The notes beneath the pieces are model-generated. The model ran no database searches. It was not told where the DNA came from and worked only from the letters and a program-made list of their open reading frames with translations. 64,000 bases of DNA, taken from positions 1 to 64,000 of the forward strand of contig LUCM01005929.1 of the NCBI GenBank assembly GCA_008360955.1, read 5' to 3'. Below, in pieces: positions 11,801 to 25,850 of this stretch (position 1 is its first letter; every line of letters starts with the position of its first letter). Position numbers and translations under genes: made by a program. The DNA comes from Fasciolopsis buskii (taxonomy: Eukaryota; Platyhelminthes; Trematoda; Plagiorchiida; Fasciolidae).

Positions 11801-14800
11801 GACTGTGTTTCGTGTGTTGGCTGCAGCAGCATCTTATCTTTTCCCGCCTGTGTAGGAGCAGTCCCTGTTCCCCTTGGATATCCGCTCTTTATAGAAACGT
11901 GTAACTCTGGGGAAAGGCAGTGGTCAGTGAGGCTTGCCTTGCTGTTTAACGCTGAAGGACGATGATGCCCTTGGTAGATGTCCAGTGTGTTGCTTGTTAT
12001 TTGTTCCACTTGATCTGTACACATCGGATGCCGTGGTCTTCCTTGGCTGTTTCCTCTCATCGAATACTCAAATACAAAAAGCAGTTGTGCCACTTTCCCC
12101 CGCGTAGAACAAAATCAGAAGCACATACTTTTCATTAGCATTGCTCAATTTTTTTCTACATCATTCATGCTGCTGAATGTTTATGACCAGTTATTTTATC
12201 TATTCTGCTATCCACGTTCAAACGTACAAACCTGAACGAATCATCTAGGTCTTCTGTGGACCGCGCCGGAGCTTCTTCCTCAGGATGATGGTGACTATCC
12301 GGCCGGGACGTTCAAGGGTGATGTGTACAGTTTTGCTATCATATGCCAAGAGCTTATTTGTCGCAAAGGTCCGTTCTTCATTGATGACGAACAACAACCG
12401 GAAGCAAAGGTCTGTGTTCCGTTCCTTCTTGTACGCTGTTCTGACCCCATTTATTTGTGTTTGCTTGATCGCATTCTTCATTTATGTGCAAGTTGGACTT
12501 CTTTATGCATGGAGGGCTATGCGTAGATCTCAGTACAGGATCTGGGAGCCCGTTCAAATTAAGCAATCGTTTCACACGCACACTCAAGGCTGAAAATTCA
12601 GCTTCAATCCAGCAACTTCAGCACGGAGGCGCGAAAAACCCAGTCGTGAGCGGTAAACAAAACAAAGTTTTGTTGGCAACCGATTGAAGACATGCAATAA
12701 GTCTCCGAGATATTAGCACTACCCAGAGAAGATTTATAACGAAGCCCAGAGGTGGATCTTACCTGTTTTACTGAGGTTTGAATATACTAACCCTGACCAT
12801 TTAGTTAATCTCTTCTGTCAAAAGCTGAAGCAGTATTGTCTGTCGTTGAGACTGAGCTTCCAATCCGGATCTATATCATATCGAGAAAAGGACAGTACAG
12901 GTGTTTATCGTTTAGTGTCCGTTGGCCAACGCTACGCATCTTTGGGCTGCTTTGGCAGCGACCACTTGGGTTGGAATGAACGTAAATTTATTCGCCGGAA
13001 TTCCAGCTATTGACAAAATTCACAGTAAGCCACTGTGTCGAGAGACTGGGTTCGACACGTTTCCTCGAAATTTAGGAAACGATTTTCAGCAAACGACACA
13101 TTTATTGAAAAAGGAGGTTTCGGTCGTTGCGTGCCAAGCCCAAATTGACACAGACACCAGATATTGCTGGAGGATCGAGGGATTCAGCCGTCCGCAAACA
13201 GAGCAATCGGAATTGTTTTGCAATTAACGGAAACCAACTGAAGTTTTCGCATGCGGACAAACAGTATTCTCAAACCTATGGCATCGAATTGCAAACAAAC
13301 ATCCTAACGCTGTTTCCATTATTTATGGATTATCCAAGTATTTCGGTAAAATATTTTGTGCAATAAAACGTGGCCTTCTTCAAGTCGCTACACAGCGATC
13401 ACTATACTTTTAGGAGACTGACAGAGTGACCCTTCGATCTAATTGAGGACTTAGTGCTATCTTAATCGGCCCTTTCTTAAGAGTCGCCAGAAAATAATAA
13501 TGAATAAACGTAAAGTCCGATGACGTGTCCGGTCCAACCCTCCATGTTCGGCTACGAATCGCTTGCAAAAAGAAAAATATGTACGTAAATAGGTTCCTCT
13601 TGACTAAAATCGGAACCGTCGAGACTCACCTGATGCTCCAGAAGAGAACACCAAAATGGGCTCGCTTTTTTATTTCTAGGAGTCTTTTTTACTTGTCTCT
13701 GCACTGCAATCAAATGTTAATTAGCATGAACATGAACCGTGTAAACCGGTCACTTGGGCCAATGAAAATCCTGGCCAGATCGCACTGTACGAGGCGCTAC
13801 TGCCATCGGCGACGTAGGGATGGCGGAGGCGGGGTAAAGTGACAGTGCCATTGTGATACCGTTGGTGCTTGTGGAGACCACTGGCTCATCTAAGTGAGCG
13901 ACCTTAAGACTATCAATGGAAACGGTCTCGCGTTTCTACTTCCGTTCAACCGTATAAAAGTGTTGGCTTATCTCTTTCATTCTAAAGGGTATCTCGTATG
14001 GGCGTTGCGATGACGTTTGAACGAACGAGCGAGCGCACAAAAACGCAGTTACGCGTCGACAGCGCTGCAGGTACGCAAGATGATCGAGACTGCGCACACG
14101 GTAAATGCGTCTGCAGGCGACACATGTGCGGCTAACTGTTGAGACTACGAGATCCCGCCGTCGTCGTTTGCCCTATCTACAGCGAAGTAGCCCCCGGCTA
14201 GACGAAGAGTTCTGCCGTATACGACTTTGATAGTTGATACTCAGATGTCGGGTTTAAAAGCTGACCGCAACCCGAGAAGAACGGTTTGGAGAGCTTGTAC
14301 CACGTTAGGACTATCGGAAGCAGCGACTGAAGCCTTGAACTGCTGATGGAAGCACTTTGCCATGCCGTCAGTGGCAGGCTGATAACTAGTGATACTCGAA
14401 CGGCGACAGCCTAAAGTACTGGGCGTATCTATAAACAACGGTGATTCCAGTTATGCTTCACTATCGGTCGCCAGCGTGACGGCACAAAGAACTCCGTCTT
14501 TCCATGAACTCAGGTAATGTAGTTTCGGTTTCTATGTTCGTAACAGGACTAGCTTCTGGCTAACAGGCGAATCGGTTGGCGTTGGTGAAGGGTATCGAAA
14601 TCCCTTACAGAGACTGAGAGAACATGAGATGTCCAGTTAAACATGCGAAAAGCGATCAGCTGTCGCTGCACACTGATCCCATGGATCAACTGTGTACCTG
14701 TTTCCGAACCCTGTTAGCAATGAACGTACGTGCAGGCCCACTGGTGAACATCTTTTTGCATACCGGGCCAGACGAATTTCGTTGCGGCGCGGATACCAGG

Positions 14801-17800
14801 GTGAGGACGCCGAAGATTACTCAGCACCACGATAAGGGAATGATAAGGCATAGTATGGCTGTGTCGTATATAGGGCCAGAGGACCTAGCCAAGGAAAACT
14901 CCAGAAGGATGAGTGACATTCTCATGAATACCCCCCACATCTAAATCAGAACGTTGAGCCGCAGTCAGAGCCTCGAGACCTATGACTTGTGGCAGATTAA
15001 AAATAACATCTATACACGAGACAGTGCATCCACCACAAAATTACCGGTGTCAGAAACGTGTCGAATGTCACTGGAAAACTGAGGGGTAATCTAAATGCCT
15101 CAGCTCGAGTGGCGAATGTTTATTAGACATTTTATGAAAAGCGTAGATAAGCAGCTTATAGTTCGTAAGATCACTGAACTGTCGTCTTTCTTGAACCTGT
15201 CAGAAGTGTCTCATTGTACTGTAACCGACCAGTATTTCATGACGGAATGTCGAATATTACGACGCAGCCGGTAGCAGACGGCAAGAAAAGGAAACAAGTG
15301 GTTACCACTGAGGCGTACCATTGCCGAAATACATCACCTAAGGCCTTATATGAAGCATCAGTAGCTATACTTATGCTGGATGCCGGATTATGATGAGCTA
15401 GCAGCGTAGCGGGGGCCAATGCATCCTTGACTGTACTGAAGGCACCTGTAACTCCTGATATTTCTACTGGACCATCTTTAGCGTCCTAAGTAGATCCATA
15501 AGAGGCTGCATCAAGTGAGCTCATTGCGGAATAAAACGACGATAGTAGCTGACCATTTCGTTAAATCGGCGAACTTCTGAAAGTGAAGCGGGTAACGGAA
15601 ACTCAGGGATCGCTTACACTTTTTCCGCTACCGGATTGATCGTGTGCCCTGAAAATCCCACCGTGGTTTCCCCAAAAATGCCCTTGTTTACATTAACGGT
15701 CATGCCATGCTCCACTAAATGCCCGAACTATTGACGTGGATGGTTCAAATGGTCTTCTTCGGATTTGCTAAAGACCAAAATGTCGTTGATGTATGAGAAA
15801 ATAATTCTGAGCCCTTAATTACCTGGTCGATTAGTCGTTGGAAGGTTTGATCAGCATTACGCAAACCAAACGACATTCCCACATGATGTTGCACCTATCC
15901 GTCACTGATTTGCATGGTTACTGTCTGCTAGCTCAAGGCGATCGACCCCTACTGATAGATGACTTCTCTACAGGTAGCCTAAGTACGACGAAGGCTTTGG
16001 ATATGACCTGCAGAGCTTGATTACTTGGTACATGTTAGTAGTAGGAGATTGAATGTCTTCATGAAATAATTCACCATGTGATATGATCGCTCAACTGACC
16101 ATAAAGAAACGATGGAAGCACTGTACAGCTGTTTCATCCTTGTTAGGAATCATCAGCAAAACATTCAATCTCCTACTACTAATATGTACAAGCGACATTC
16201 GTACGGACTTATTGACCGAAAGGTGTTACCACGGCTATCTTAGGTATATCCACCTCTGCTATAGAGATTTACTGACATCCACGCACCAGATTTATTTTCA
16301 CGAACATATGAGCACTCTTTAGGTTGGCCTTAATGTCTCAAAGACCCGCCGTTTATTCCGCTTTAGATTGGGACTGCTAAAACAGCCAAGGTTCACTAAA
16401 CGACCAGAGAGTCAACAAATTTCACACCATGTTTTGGTGACGTTAGCAATCAAACCAGGACTATTTAGTTGTACTCAAAGCACCTTAGCCAGTTTGAAAC
16501 TACCTGTCCGATTTGGAAATTTGTACCAAGGTCAGTCATGTTAGGGCAACGCGCAGAGCATAAAAACAAATCTTCTGACATTGAGAAAAACCATAATGAT
16601 TTCTAATCTTGGGTGACGATTAATTGGTGACCAGGGTTCTCGGAAATTTAGCTTTTTAAAGCCTCCAGAAGTGCCACATTTTGGCCGCCCGATCATCTGG
16701 CCCATCTTTGGTAGCAATTTTTGCGCGCAAATTCAGCTGACAGCTCTTGGTTGATATGTTGAAATTTCACCGAAATTAATTAACTTAAGGTGAATTTTTT
16801 GTGACTTCATGTTACACTATCTGGTAGCCATTATGATACACTTGTAAAATGTCAGACACCCTTCTTATGGAACAGGATTCACTCAATGCTGTTGAAATGT
16901 GGGCGATAGGATCCATCCTTTTGAATTAGTCCAGGATAGCAAGTGGGCCAGCTTAATTTCTGTCTCTCCGTTTTCCCCTGACACATCGACATTCGAAGCG
17001 GCTTACCCATAGTGTGAATGGACACCAACCCGGCTGCTCCGTTCACCAAATATCAGCCTCGGCAAAGTGGTGTTTTTCATTCTTATTGTTGTTCTTTGGC
17101 TGTGTAGCACATAATCGATGCGGTGCGCTCTCGGTGTAAACCGAGTTTCCGGCCCACCCTGGTCCCGCACGACGAGTGCAATGATGATTTGGTCCAACTG
17201 ATTCGCCGTGCATGGGATGACGACCCGATGAATCGACCAGATTTCCGTGCAATTGGCAAACTAATAGTGTGAGTTTTCTATTCTGACTTGTATTTATCGT
17301 CATTTTTGGTTCTCTTGTTCTACTTCAAATTATCACTCTATTGCTGTAGCCTTGCTTCTCCTTTCAACAATGTTGGCGGTACTACACATTAGGTTAGTTC
17401 GGTTCTTTCAGGTGTTGACTTCTCAGCTTATCGGTCTCACAGTGTCATTGAAATAAGTGTTATTTTCAATGACGCACTAGAAAGGTTCAAAGTTTGAAGT
17501 TTGCAGTTCTATTTAGCCGTAAAACTGTATCGTTTCGTTTCAAGTGAATCTCAAATGGTTTTAATTGAAACCCTCAAACCACAAATATAGCATCTTCAAT
17601 CCCGAACAAGCTCGCTAGTTTTTATTGGGGAATCATTCTTCAATTGGAGGTAGATTCCGTTGCGGTTACTGAAGGTAAACCCAATATATTGTCAGTAAAT
17701 ACGGCCAAATCATGGTTTTCACCTCTTCCGTACCGGCTGTCTATTAGTATTGGTTAGTATTTTGTACTCATAGTGAAGAATGAATACTACGTTACAAAAT

Positions 17801-18861
17801 GATTCACACATGGAGGGTGCAATTAAGATCTAGTTTTCAGTAACCGATATTGAAGAGTAGTTTCTCATTGCGCATAGTTTTACCCTCAAACAGGACCCTG
17901 GGGACGGTTCTCCTTGGGAACATTGATTGATTGATGTAACACGGAAGCTCTATTTATCAGCTATCTGTTCTTGTCCATACAAATCATTTCGTTACGTATT
18001 TGGTGAAAGTAAATGCCCCGTTATTACGTGGCTCATATGCGGTTTTATCTTCCAGAAAGTTTTGTTTACTTAAGCTCTATTTACATTGAAAAGTTAAGTC
18101 TCAAGATAATGCGACGTTATTATTCTTAAATTTCTTTGGCAATGATGTATAGATTGTCACCAAACCGCTGTCCAGTGATAGTGAGACTCGTAGAAAAGCA
18201 CCCTGAGATTCGCAAATTACTGAAATAGAGTGGGCAATCTACGTATACCTGAAGAGAATCAAAGCATTGCTGACGTCCTGCTTCAAGTTATGGCAGGTTC
18301 AGATAGTGACAAATTGGACTCCACAAGTCGAGACGAAGTAACTGGTGAGTGGGTCTGAGGAAAGCCGATTTTCTTCCGGGGAAATATCGCACTCGAGCAT
18401 TGACCCAAGGACTTGCACGCAAGCTCGCATGAGAATGCACATACACACACACACACATTCAGAATATAACGCACGAATACTCGGAACCAGAGGAATTGCC
18501 GTTACAATAGATGGGATAAATTAATCAGGATAGGACTAACATTTGAAACGAAGCGTGTACACTGTACGAGGTTCAACTTGAAGCACGAACGTCGTCGGTG
18601 GTTGGAAAAGTGCACCATGTGTGCGATTGCTTAATTAGCCTGGCTAATGTAACGGAAACGGAAAGAAAGCCTGGTTCCTAACTGTGAATGTGATGCGATT
18701 CTGCACATGCATTCACAAATTTGCTCTTGACATCCTAGCATATACACAGCATATTAACTTGTTTTGAGACGGCATAAGGAGTCAAATACTCGGCAGAATG
18801 GGAAATCCATTTGTGCTCCGTGCGCCCAAAAGTCGCTTTTTAGAGGCATATTGATTAAGTG

Positions 18862-18928
<67 letters not shown>

Positions 18929-21900
18929 TATGTTCCTAATTTCAATCTGAGCTCTTGGTTTCTCGGTTCACACTAATTTCTTCAGTACTGACGCGCCGGG
19001 AAACCTAGTGGACAACCTGTTGGATCGAATGCAACATTACACAAACGATCTGGAGGCCATGGTTCTCAAACGGACTGAACAGTACAAAGAGGAGAAGAAA
19101 CGTGCCGAGGATTTGCTATATTCCATGCTCCCACAGTGAGTGTACATGTATTATTTTACTCGTATAAACATGAACTAAGTCAGTTGACTCTGTCTTTTTT
19201 TCCTCGTCTACAGACACCTGCGCTTTTTCCATGGTGGAATAATTTTTAGCCACTTGTTTAATAGAGATAGGTTCGTTCTAATTCCGCAATATCTATCCAG
19301 TCGCGTGACGAAATCGAGCAGACGGTTTGTGAAGATCACCAAGACGTAACTATCCAAGTGGCTATCAAGCGACACATGCGAAAGAGCTTTGGGTCAACAA
19401 CAAAGATTAAGTCACCAGCAAACAACCTGGAGAAAACCCTTATCAGTTCAGTTCAGCGTCTCGTTTCTTCCTGAGTTTTCACTAGAGCCAATGAACGTAG
19501 AAATTCAGTCCTTGTGCTTCTGATCGAATACAATGTCCCTGAAAAGGCAAGGGGCTATGGCTCTGTTTAATGGCTAGGGACACTCATCACGTCACATTTT
19601 CGCGAACAAACCCACGTGGTGTCTTTCAACTATATTTGTCAGGCAAAAATGGACGAAGTTTTCTACACACTGCTGCGGCTGCTTCTACTTCCTGTTCGCG
19701 GCCGAATATTTGGAGGGCATGGCTACACCTCACTCGCGGTTAACCGCCAACTCGATGGCCGCGGTTCCGGTCGCTAGACATATTCTTCGAAGTACAAAAT
19801 TTTCCTCAGCAATTCATATGATGTCTTCATTACGTAGCTGCAGTTTGTATTAATTTTGTCGATTTATAGGCTTTCTTTCATCGAGTTTGATTTTTTGCTT
19901 CGTAGTCCTCGCTTAACTTCCCGGTAGAACTAGCGTTCCTCAATTTTGATAAAAGGTAAACTGTAATCACAGGCCAGAATCATTCTTTCTCTCTGTTTAC
20001 AAACAACAAGGAAAGCTCCTCACTATCTCTTTCCCTCTCTCTCTCTCTCGTTATCTGTCTACCTCTTCCTCACCGTTACCCTCGTCTCTGTAGATCTGTT
20101 GCTAGTCAGTTGATCAGTAAGAAAACAGTTCAAGCTGAGAGTTTTGAGATGGTGACAATTTACTTTGGTGATATTGTCGGCTTCACGTCACTTTCGGCCG
20201 AGTCCACTCCGATGCAAGTAAGTGAAGTCGGGTGATATTTTTTTGCTTCTGCACTGTTATACGGTTAGCGTAGCTCGGCTGAACAGTTTGATCCGATTTG
20301 GTCGGTTGTTTACAAGGCAGTTAGGTAAATAGAACATTAGCTAGTTGCTCGGATAAGCAGACTTGTTGACTTATCTACTGACGGGCTGATCGGGACAGGA
20401 AAAACCGGTGGCCAGACGGATGGTGAGACAGACAAAGGCAGGTGGATAGTTGAACGAAAAAAGCAAAACACTATGGTGAGTGGACATCTTCAACGATGAC
20501 AATGTATTTGCTTTTTTAATTCTCAACTTTTCACTGTTTCAATGAAGAGACCTCAACGAGCGAAGATCAGTCAGGGCGTAAAATGGTCCGCGTAAGGAGG
20601 AGTTGAATGCGGGGACCGTGCGTCTGAATTCCATGAAGTTAACCGCCTGACTGTAGTTGACTATTGACAACTTGTCAAAAATGTTAATATGTCTTATGAT
20701 AGATTGCGATAGGTGAAGTACTTATTTTTTGGTGTACTGGATTGAGTATGACCAACGATCCGTGCTCTGGTTCCTGTACCCCGTCCCACTGTCAATGGAC
20801 ATAGTCTCCTGCTGGCCACATCGAAAGCTTACTCCTCCCAAAACTATTTCCATACCAATTTGCCTGCCATCTGTTTCGATTTGATTTTTTTAGACTTCAA
20901 CATTATTTGATAAATACATTTTCCTCTGTCAACCGAATAGAGCATTCGTAATCGTAACAAGATGCACGTTCGTATGATTGACTCGGCCCATTTACCGGTG
21001 CTGGGACGATTTTAGAAAATAGTCTAGTGTTGTAATATTAGTAAGTATTAACCCATCAGTCTCGGACAGTTTGGCTTCTGTCATTGTGGTGCTTGCCGCG
21101 GAAAAATGAATCCACATAGGGTAGCGAAAATGAAAATTAAGGAAGATCGACAGATAAGGAAACAAACAGACAAAACGAAACTAAACAAATCAGCGCGGTT
21201 TGGTACTAACCGTTATCTACCAGGGAGTATTTCGCGAATGAGGTAACAGTCAATTTGATGGTTGTCAAAATGTGACTTGCAAGGGCACGACTCAAACCCG
21301 GAAGAACATTGGATTATTTGATGAGTTGTATTCGGTCGTGAAAGAAACGAGGCCAATTTCGATAGCAAACTTTGCGTCAGGCCTAATATACACCGGGGCC
21401 GAGAACTGAATTATTCGGAAGGACTGTGATCGGCTAATTCCTGGGTTAGCATTTTGCCTAAGAGTCAAAATCATATGATATAAATTCGGTGAACAATGAA
21501 GGATGAGTCGTGCAGAGTCAGAACAAGTAATAAATCGTACTATTCAACCAGTGTTAGCGATTTTCCAACCCCGCAGATGAATTAGAATTCAGCAAAAACC
21601 GACGAAGCTGACCAATTTGGAGGAACGGAGAGTGTAATAAGTTTCGCGCACAATATATTGAACGTGATCCCCGCCATCTATAAATTGTAACCTGCTGTAA
21701 ACTATTGATGTCAACTAATGACTGTCAGTAGTCGAGCGGATCGAGCTTCTATCACGAGGAACGTCTTAGGTTCCAATCCCAGGTCGGTCGGTCAGTCGGT
21801 CACCTTGATGGTAGACGGAAACTCGCCCAACAAAACCTTATGCGCTTCTACGTTACTGCAAGTTTCAGAGTAACGATCGGCACTCACTTCCCCCACTGTA

Positions 21901-24900
21901 CAGTGCGGCTTCGTGGCCACGGGGAAGGCTCTTCGATTACACGCATGCGTCACGAATCTCATAAAATAGTGCGAGGGGTTATTTTGTGACATCCAACCTT
22001 CCTCGGAAAAACTAGTAAGGCATGTTGAAGCGCGGTTTGGATTTTTCATTTCGAGCTTGCGACCACCGTTGATCGACGCGGCAAATTTTTTGTCAACACA
22101 CGGTGGTGATATAGACGAAATTCAGTAACTGTGTATTGGTGGAATTCCCTCATCAATTTATGGAAAAATGTTGTGATCACGATATATATTTTATTTCATG
22201 ATAGCAAATGCCCTAGCCGCCTACCTCCGTCACTGGAAGACCAAGAATCGACACCCAACAATATATATGCATATATATATATATATATAATTTTGGAAAA
22301 CACTCTCCGAACTGTATAGGTACAAAAGACGACCAGTCAGATCCTCAAGAATTGGAAGAAACAAAAAAAACGTGAGGCTGTGTTTTATAGTGATCATTTG
22401 TGAGGTTCACTGCGTCAATAAACGGGTTGCTTTGCCTATAGTTTTCCGCTTTCGATATTTGTGGATTTGAAAATCACGTACAAATCAATCGTCCTAATAT
22501 GGCGAGGTTTCAACTCACCGTCGGTCCAACACCCCCTAATAAGCAGTTTCCAACTGACCACAACCCGTTTCCCGAAAAAGCTTGTGTACTGTCATTTCAT
22601 TATTGAAGGGAATAAAAATGTGTTTAACATGAAAGTTTGTTCCAACTAAATTCATATTCGGCCTTAGCATTACGAGTTGCGTATTCTCAACGTGAAAGGT
22701 AGTAGTACAGTTAGTGTATGGATTATAGAATGACGATGACTAGTTTTTGGATCCAACTATTTTTAAAATTGTGACTTTACAGTTATTATTTGTTCAGAAA
22801 TCTGCTAGATGGGAGAATTGTGAAAAATCTAAAAGCTTTGGTATCTGCTTGGAAGTGTTTGCTGTTGAAATTCGTGATAGAAACCGAAATATTTTACAAG
22901 TATTGATGGTTGGAATATGCGGAATATCTGGTAATTTCTTGCGAAAAATTTTTTGATGAGCTCTGCTATATTTTAATATGGCTAAATGAATGAATTTGAA
23001 TCTGGCGTAAAACAAATGAAGTGGGAAAAGATGAAAATAGCACTTGTTGGTGACCTTGAAACAAGGTAGTGCTTTAGACGGGATGCATGAAACTTAGAGG
23101 CCTTGTTTTTGTAGTTCGATTTATTTACTGGATTCCGATAAGGTTGCAGTCCAATGTATTTCGCTCACTCGTTATCATTTAGCTACCCCCAAACGATTGA
23201 TATTGGGATGCAGGAGTCATAAATGTTACAATACTTGGTTTTGCTTTCTGCGAAATAATAAAATCTTTTTGTTGTTCGGAACGTTATTAGTCAATTTAGG
23301 TCTTGCATAAATTGACCATTACATAAATAGACCATTCTGGAAGTTCTGTTGCACGATTCTGAAGTGTCCGGGAACTGGTTTTACACGAACAGGTCAAACC
23401 AGATGTAACACTATTTGTATATTTCCTAGCAGGGAGTTCCGTTTGGTTCAGTTTTTACAACCATTAACCTTGAATCAACGTGCTCTAATTTCGGTTACTA
23501 ACACGGAGTGTATTTTCATAGTTAGGTTGAAAGTAGAAGCGATGATGATATGGCACCTCGAGAGGCATTGATAGTAGCAGTTACAAAAGAATAGCTTATG
23601 CCATCGAAGATTATGAATTGCGAACGTTCACGAAAATAATCCGTTAGTTGAGAGCTCGGATTGACTTAACATTCCAATGAGAGAGAAAGGAGAGCAGCGT
23701 GTTCCCGAGGACTAGATTAAAAGTGTTTCCTCAGTCAAAAATGCATGTCCGAACTGCTTTGTCCTTCTCATTGAGTGATCGTTGAATGTGGATGCTGAGG
23801 CCGACAAGGATACCCAGGGATGATAGAATGCGAGGAACGGCGGGAAAATCGATGGGGATCCAAAACGGTTACAGTTGACATCCTATACGGAAGAATAATA
23901 TTTTAAAGTTCCTCAATGCAGTTGAAGTGCAAATGATCAGATGAAATTAGGGAAAGGTCTTAGAATATGGGTAGTGGCCGCTATCCTTCAGCATGCAGGG
24001 ATTTCTCACTTCCTCAGCACTGTGGCACTGAGACCATCAGGTTCAGATTTTATGCGATTACAACGAAACTGTTCGCTGGAAACGTCTAAGATGGAAATAC
24101 TCAAATAGAAGCTAGTATGAAGGTTCTTCAGTTGGGGATGCCAAACCCTGCCTCCTTGTGAAGAGATCTATTATGGGGTTCCAGTATTCACATCCGGCGA
24201 CTTGGGTGCGAGTGAGCCTTCATATAAATCTTCAAATAGCCTTCCGATCTCTCGGCAGTTTTAAAGCTGCGAGAGGTCGTTCACTTTCGACTGATCACTA
24301 AGTAATTTTTGCATTCGAAAATCTGTTGCTTCTTGAGAGAAAGCATTTTGACGTAGGAGAAGGAAAAACGGTTGAGACATGTGCCAGGACATGAGTAGGA
24401 CAACAAAGTCTAGGGTAAAATTCTGATGCTTCTCTCCTGGTGTTGTTTCCCAGCTTCTCAGCTTTTGTGCTTTCATGCTTCAGGTTGTCGAATTGCTCAA
24501 CCAGCTGTACACTCTTTTTGATGATATAATCGGCAACTTTGATGTGTACAAAGTGGAAACGATCGGAGACGCCTACATGGTTGCTTCCGGCTTGCCAAAG
24601 CCAAACGGACTGGAACACGCACGTGCTGTCGCCCGGATGTCTATCGCATTCCTCAAGGCCATATTTGAATTTCAAATTCCACATCGACCAGACAAACGCT
24701 TGGAATTGCGAATTGGAATCCACTCAGGTAGGGTTTACTTCGGTCATTTGTCTTTTCCAAAACGTCTTCACAATGCCTGCCAAATCTGCCCGAACGAGTT
24801 TTGCAATTAACTACACCCATGAATTGAACCGATCAATGGTTGAGTCATAGTGAACGTCCTGTTATAAACTGACAAATTACGAAGTTCAGTGTGTGATGCA

Positions 24901-25804
24901 TGCCATCCGTGGGACATCATAACTCAGGTGGAGGAGAACGCACGAGGTGGAAAAGCGCGTGTGACGTTTGTACATTTGTACCGGTTCTATTTGGCCAGTG
25001 ATTCACGAAACGTTCATCCACCTCGTGTTTTCTACAGCCTAGTTAGTTTGAGTGAAGCGCGCACATTCAGCACAGTTTCACGGAATGATACCTTATAGAA
25101 TTCGCGACAAAACGCTCGAATAAAGTGTGATGAGTTTCTAGCTTCCAATGAATGAATTCGTCGGCATTGTAATTCTATTGATTTGGAAGGCAGGTAACAT
25201 CGAGCTAATCAGTCATGATGACATTTTGAATATAATAGATTCACAAGCTCAATCTTTACTCGATGCAGGACAATCCGTCTTTCACGAGTGCGTGCAAAAT
25301 CTAATTTAGTTCATCTGTTTCTACAACTAATAATTACGAATTGGCACGAATGTTGTGCGGCCTGTCCGAACTGGTGCGCTTGGTTAAAAAATCAGCACAA
25401 TAACCCCAACAACTACAAAAACAGCAACGACAACAGCGACAAATTAAATGTTGTTTGTGTGTGTCTGTGTGCGTGTGTGTGTGTGTTTGTGACTAAGATA
25501 AACCATGATTCTATAGGACTGTCTTCGTCAAAAACAGTGTCGTTGCTATCAGAAGGCCGATGCTTCGGTTTCCATAGTCTGGAGGTAATCTTGATCGAAG
25601 ATTACCCGCAGTAGTCGAAATATTGGTTCTGTAACAATTTCACTGAGAACAGTTTTTGGCACATAAATTCCTATATGGTCGATCACACGGCGGGCTGTTT
25701 GCCTGTAATTCAGTCGGCAAACTCTGCTCTCCTCTGCTGCTATACATGTCTAGTTCCTTGTTGTTGATCTTCCTTTGATGTGTTGATCTGTCCAATTTTG
25801 GTGT

Positions 25805-25850
<46 letters not shown>

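Noticed and set aside
18764..18976. Open frame with a long Tyr-Ile run
   Set aside because: It is translation of the TA microsatellite, not a gene. The same applies to similar frames at 25.6-26.1 and 56.2 kb.
21727..21790. Functional tRNA gene
   Set aside because: Box-like segments are present, but I could not form an acceptor stem or a convincing anticodon arm. A tRNA-derived repeat is the simpler reading.
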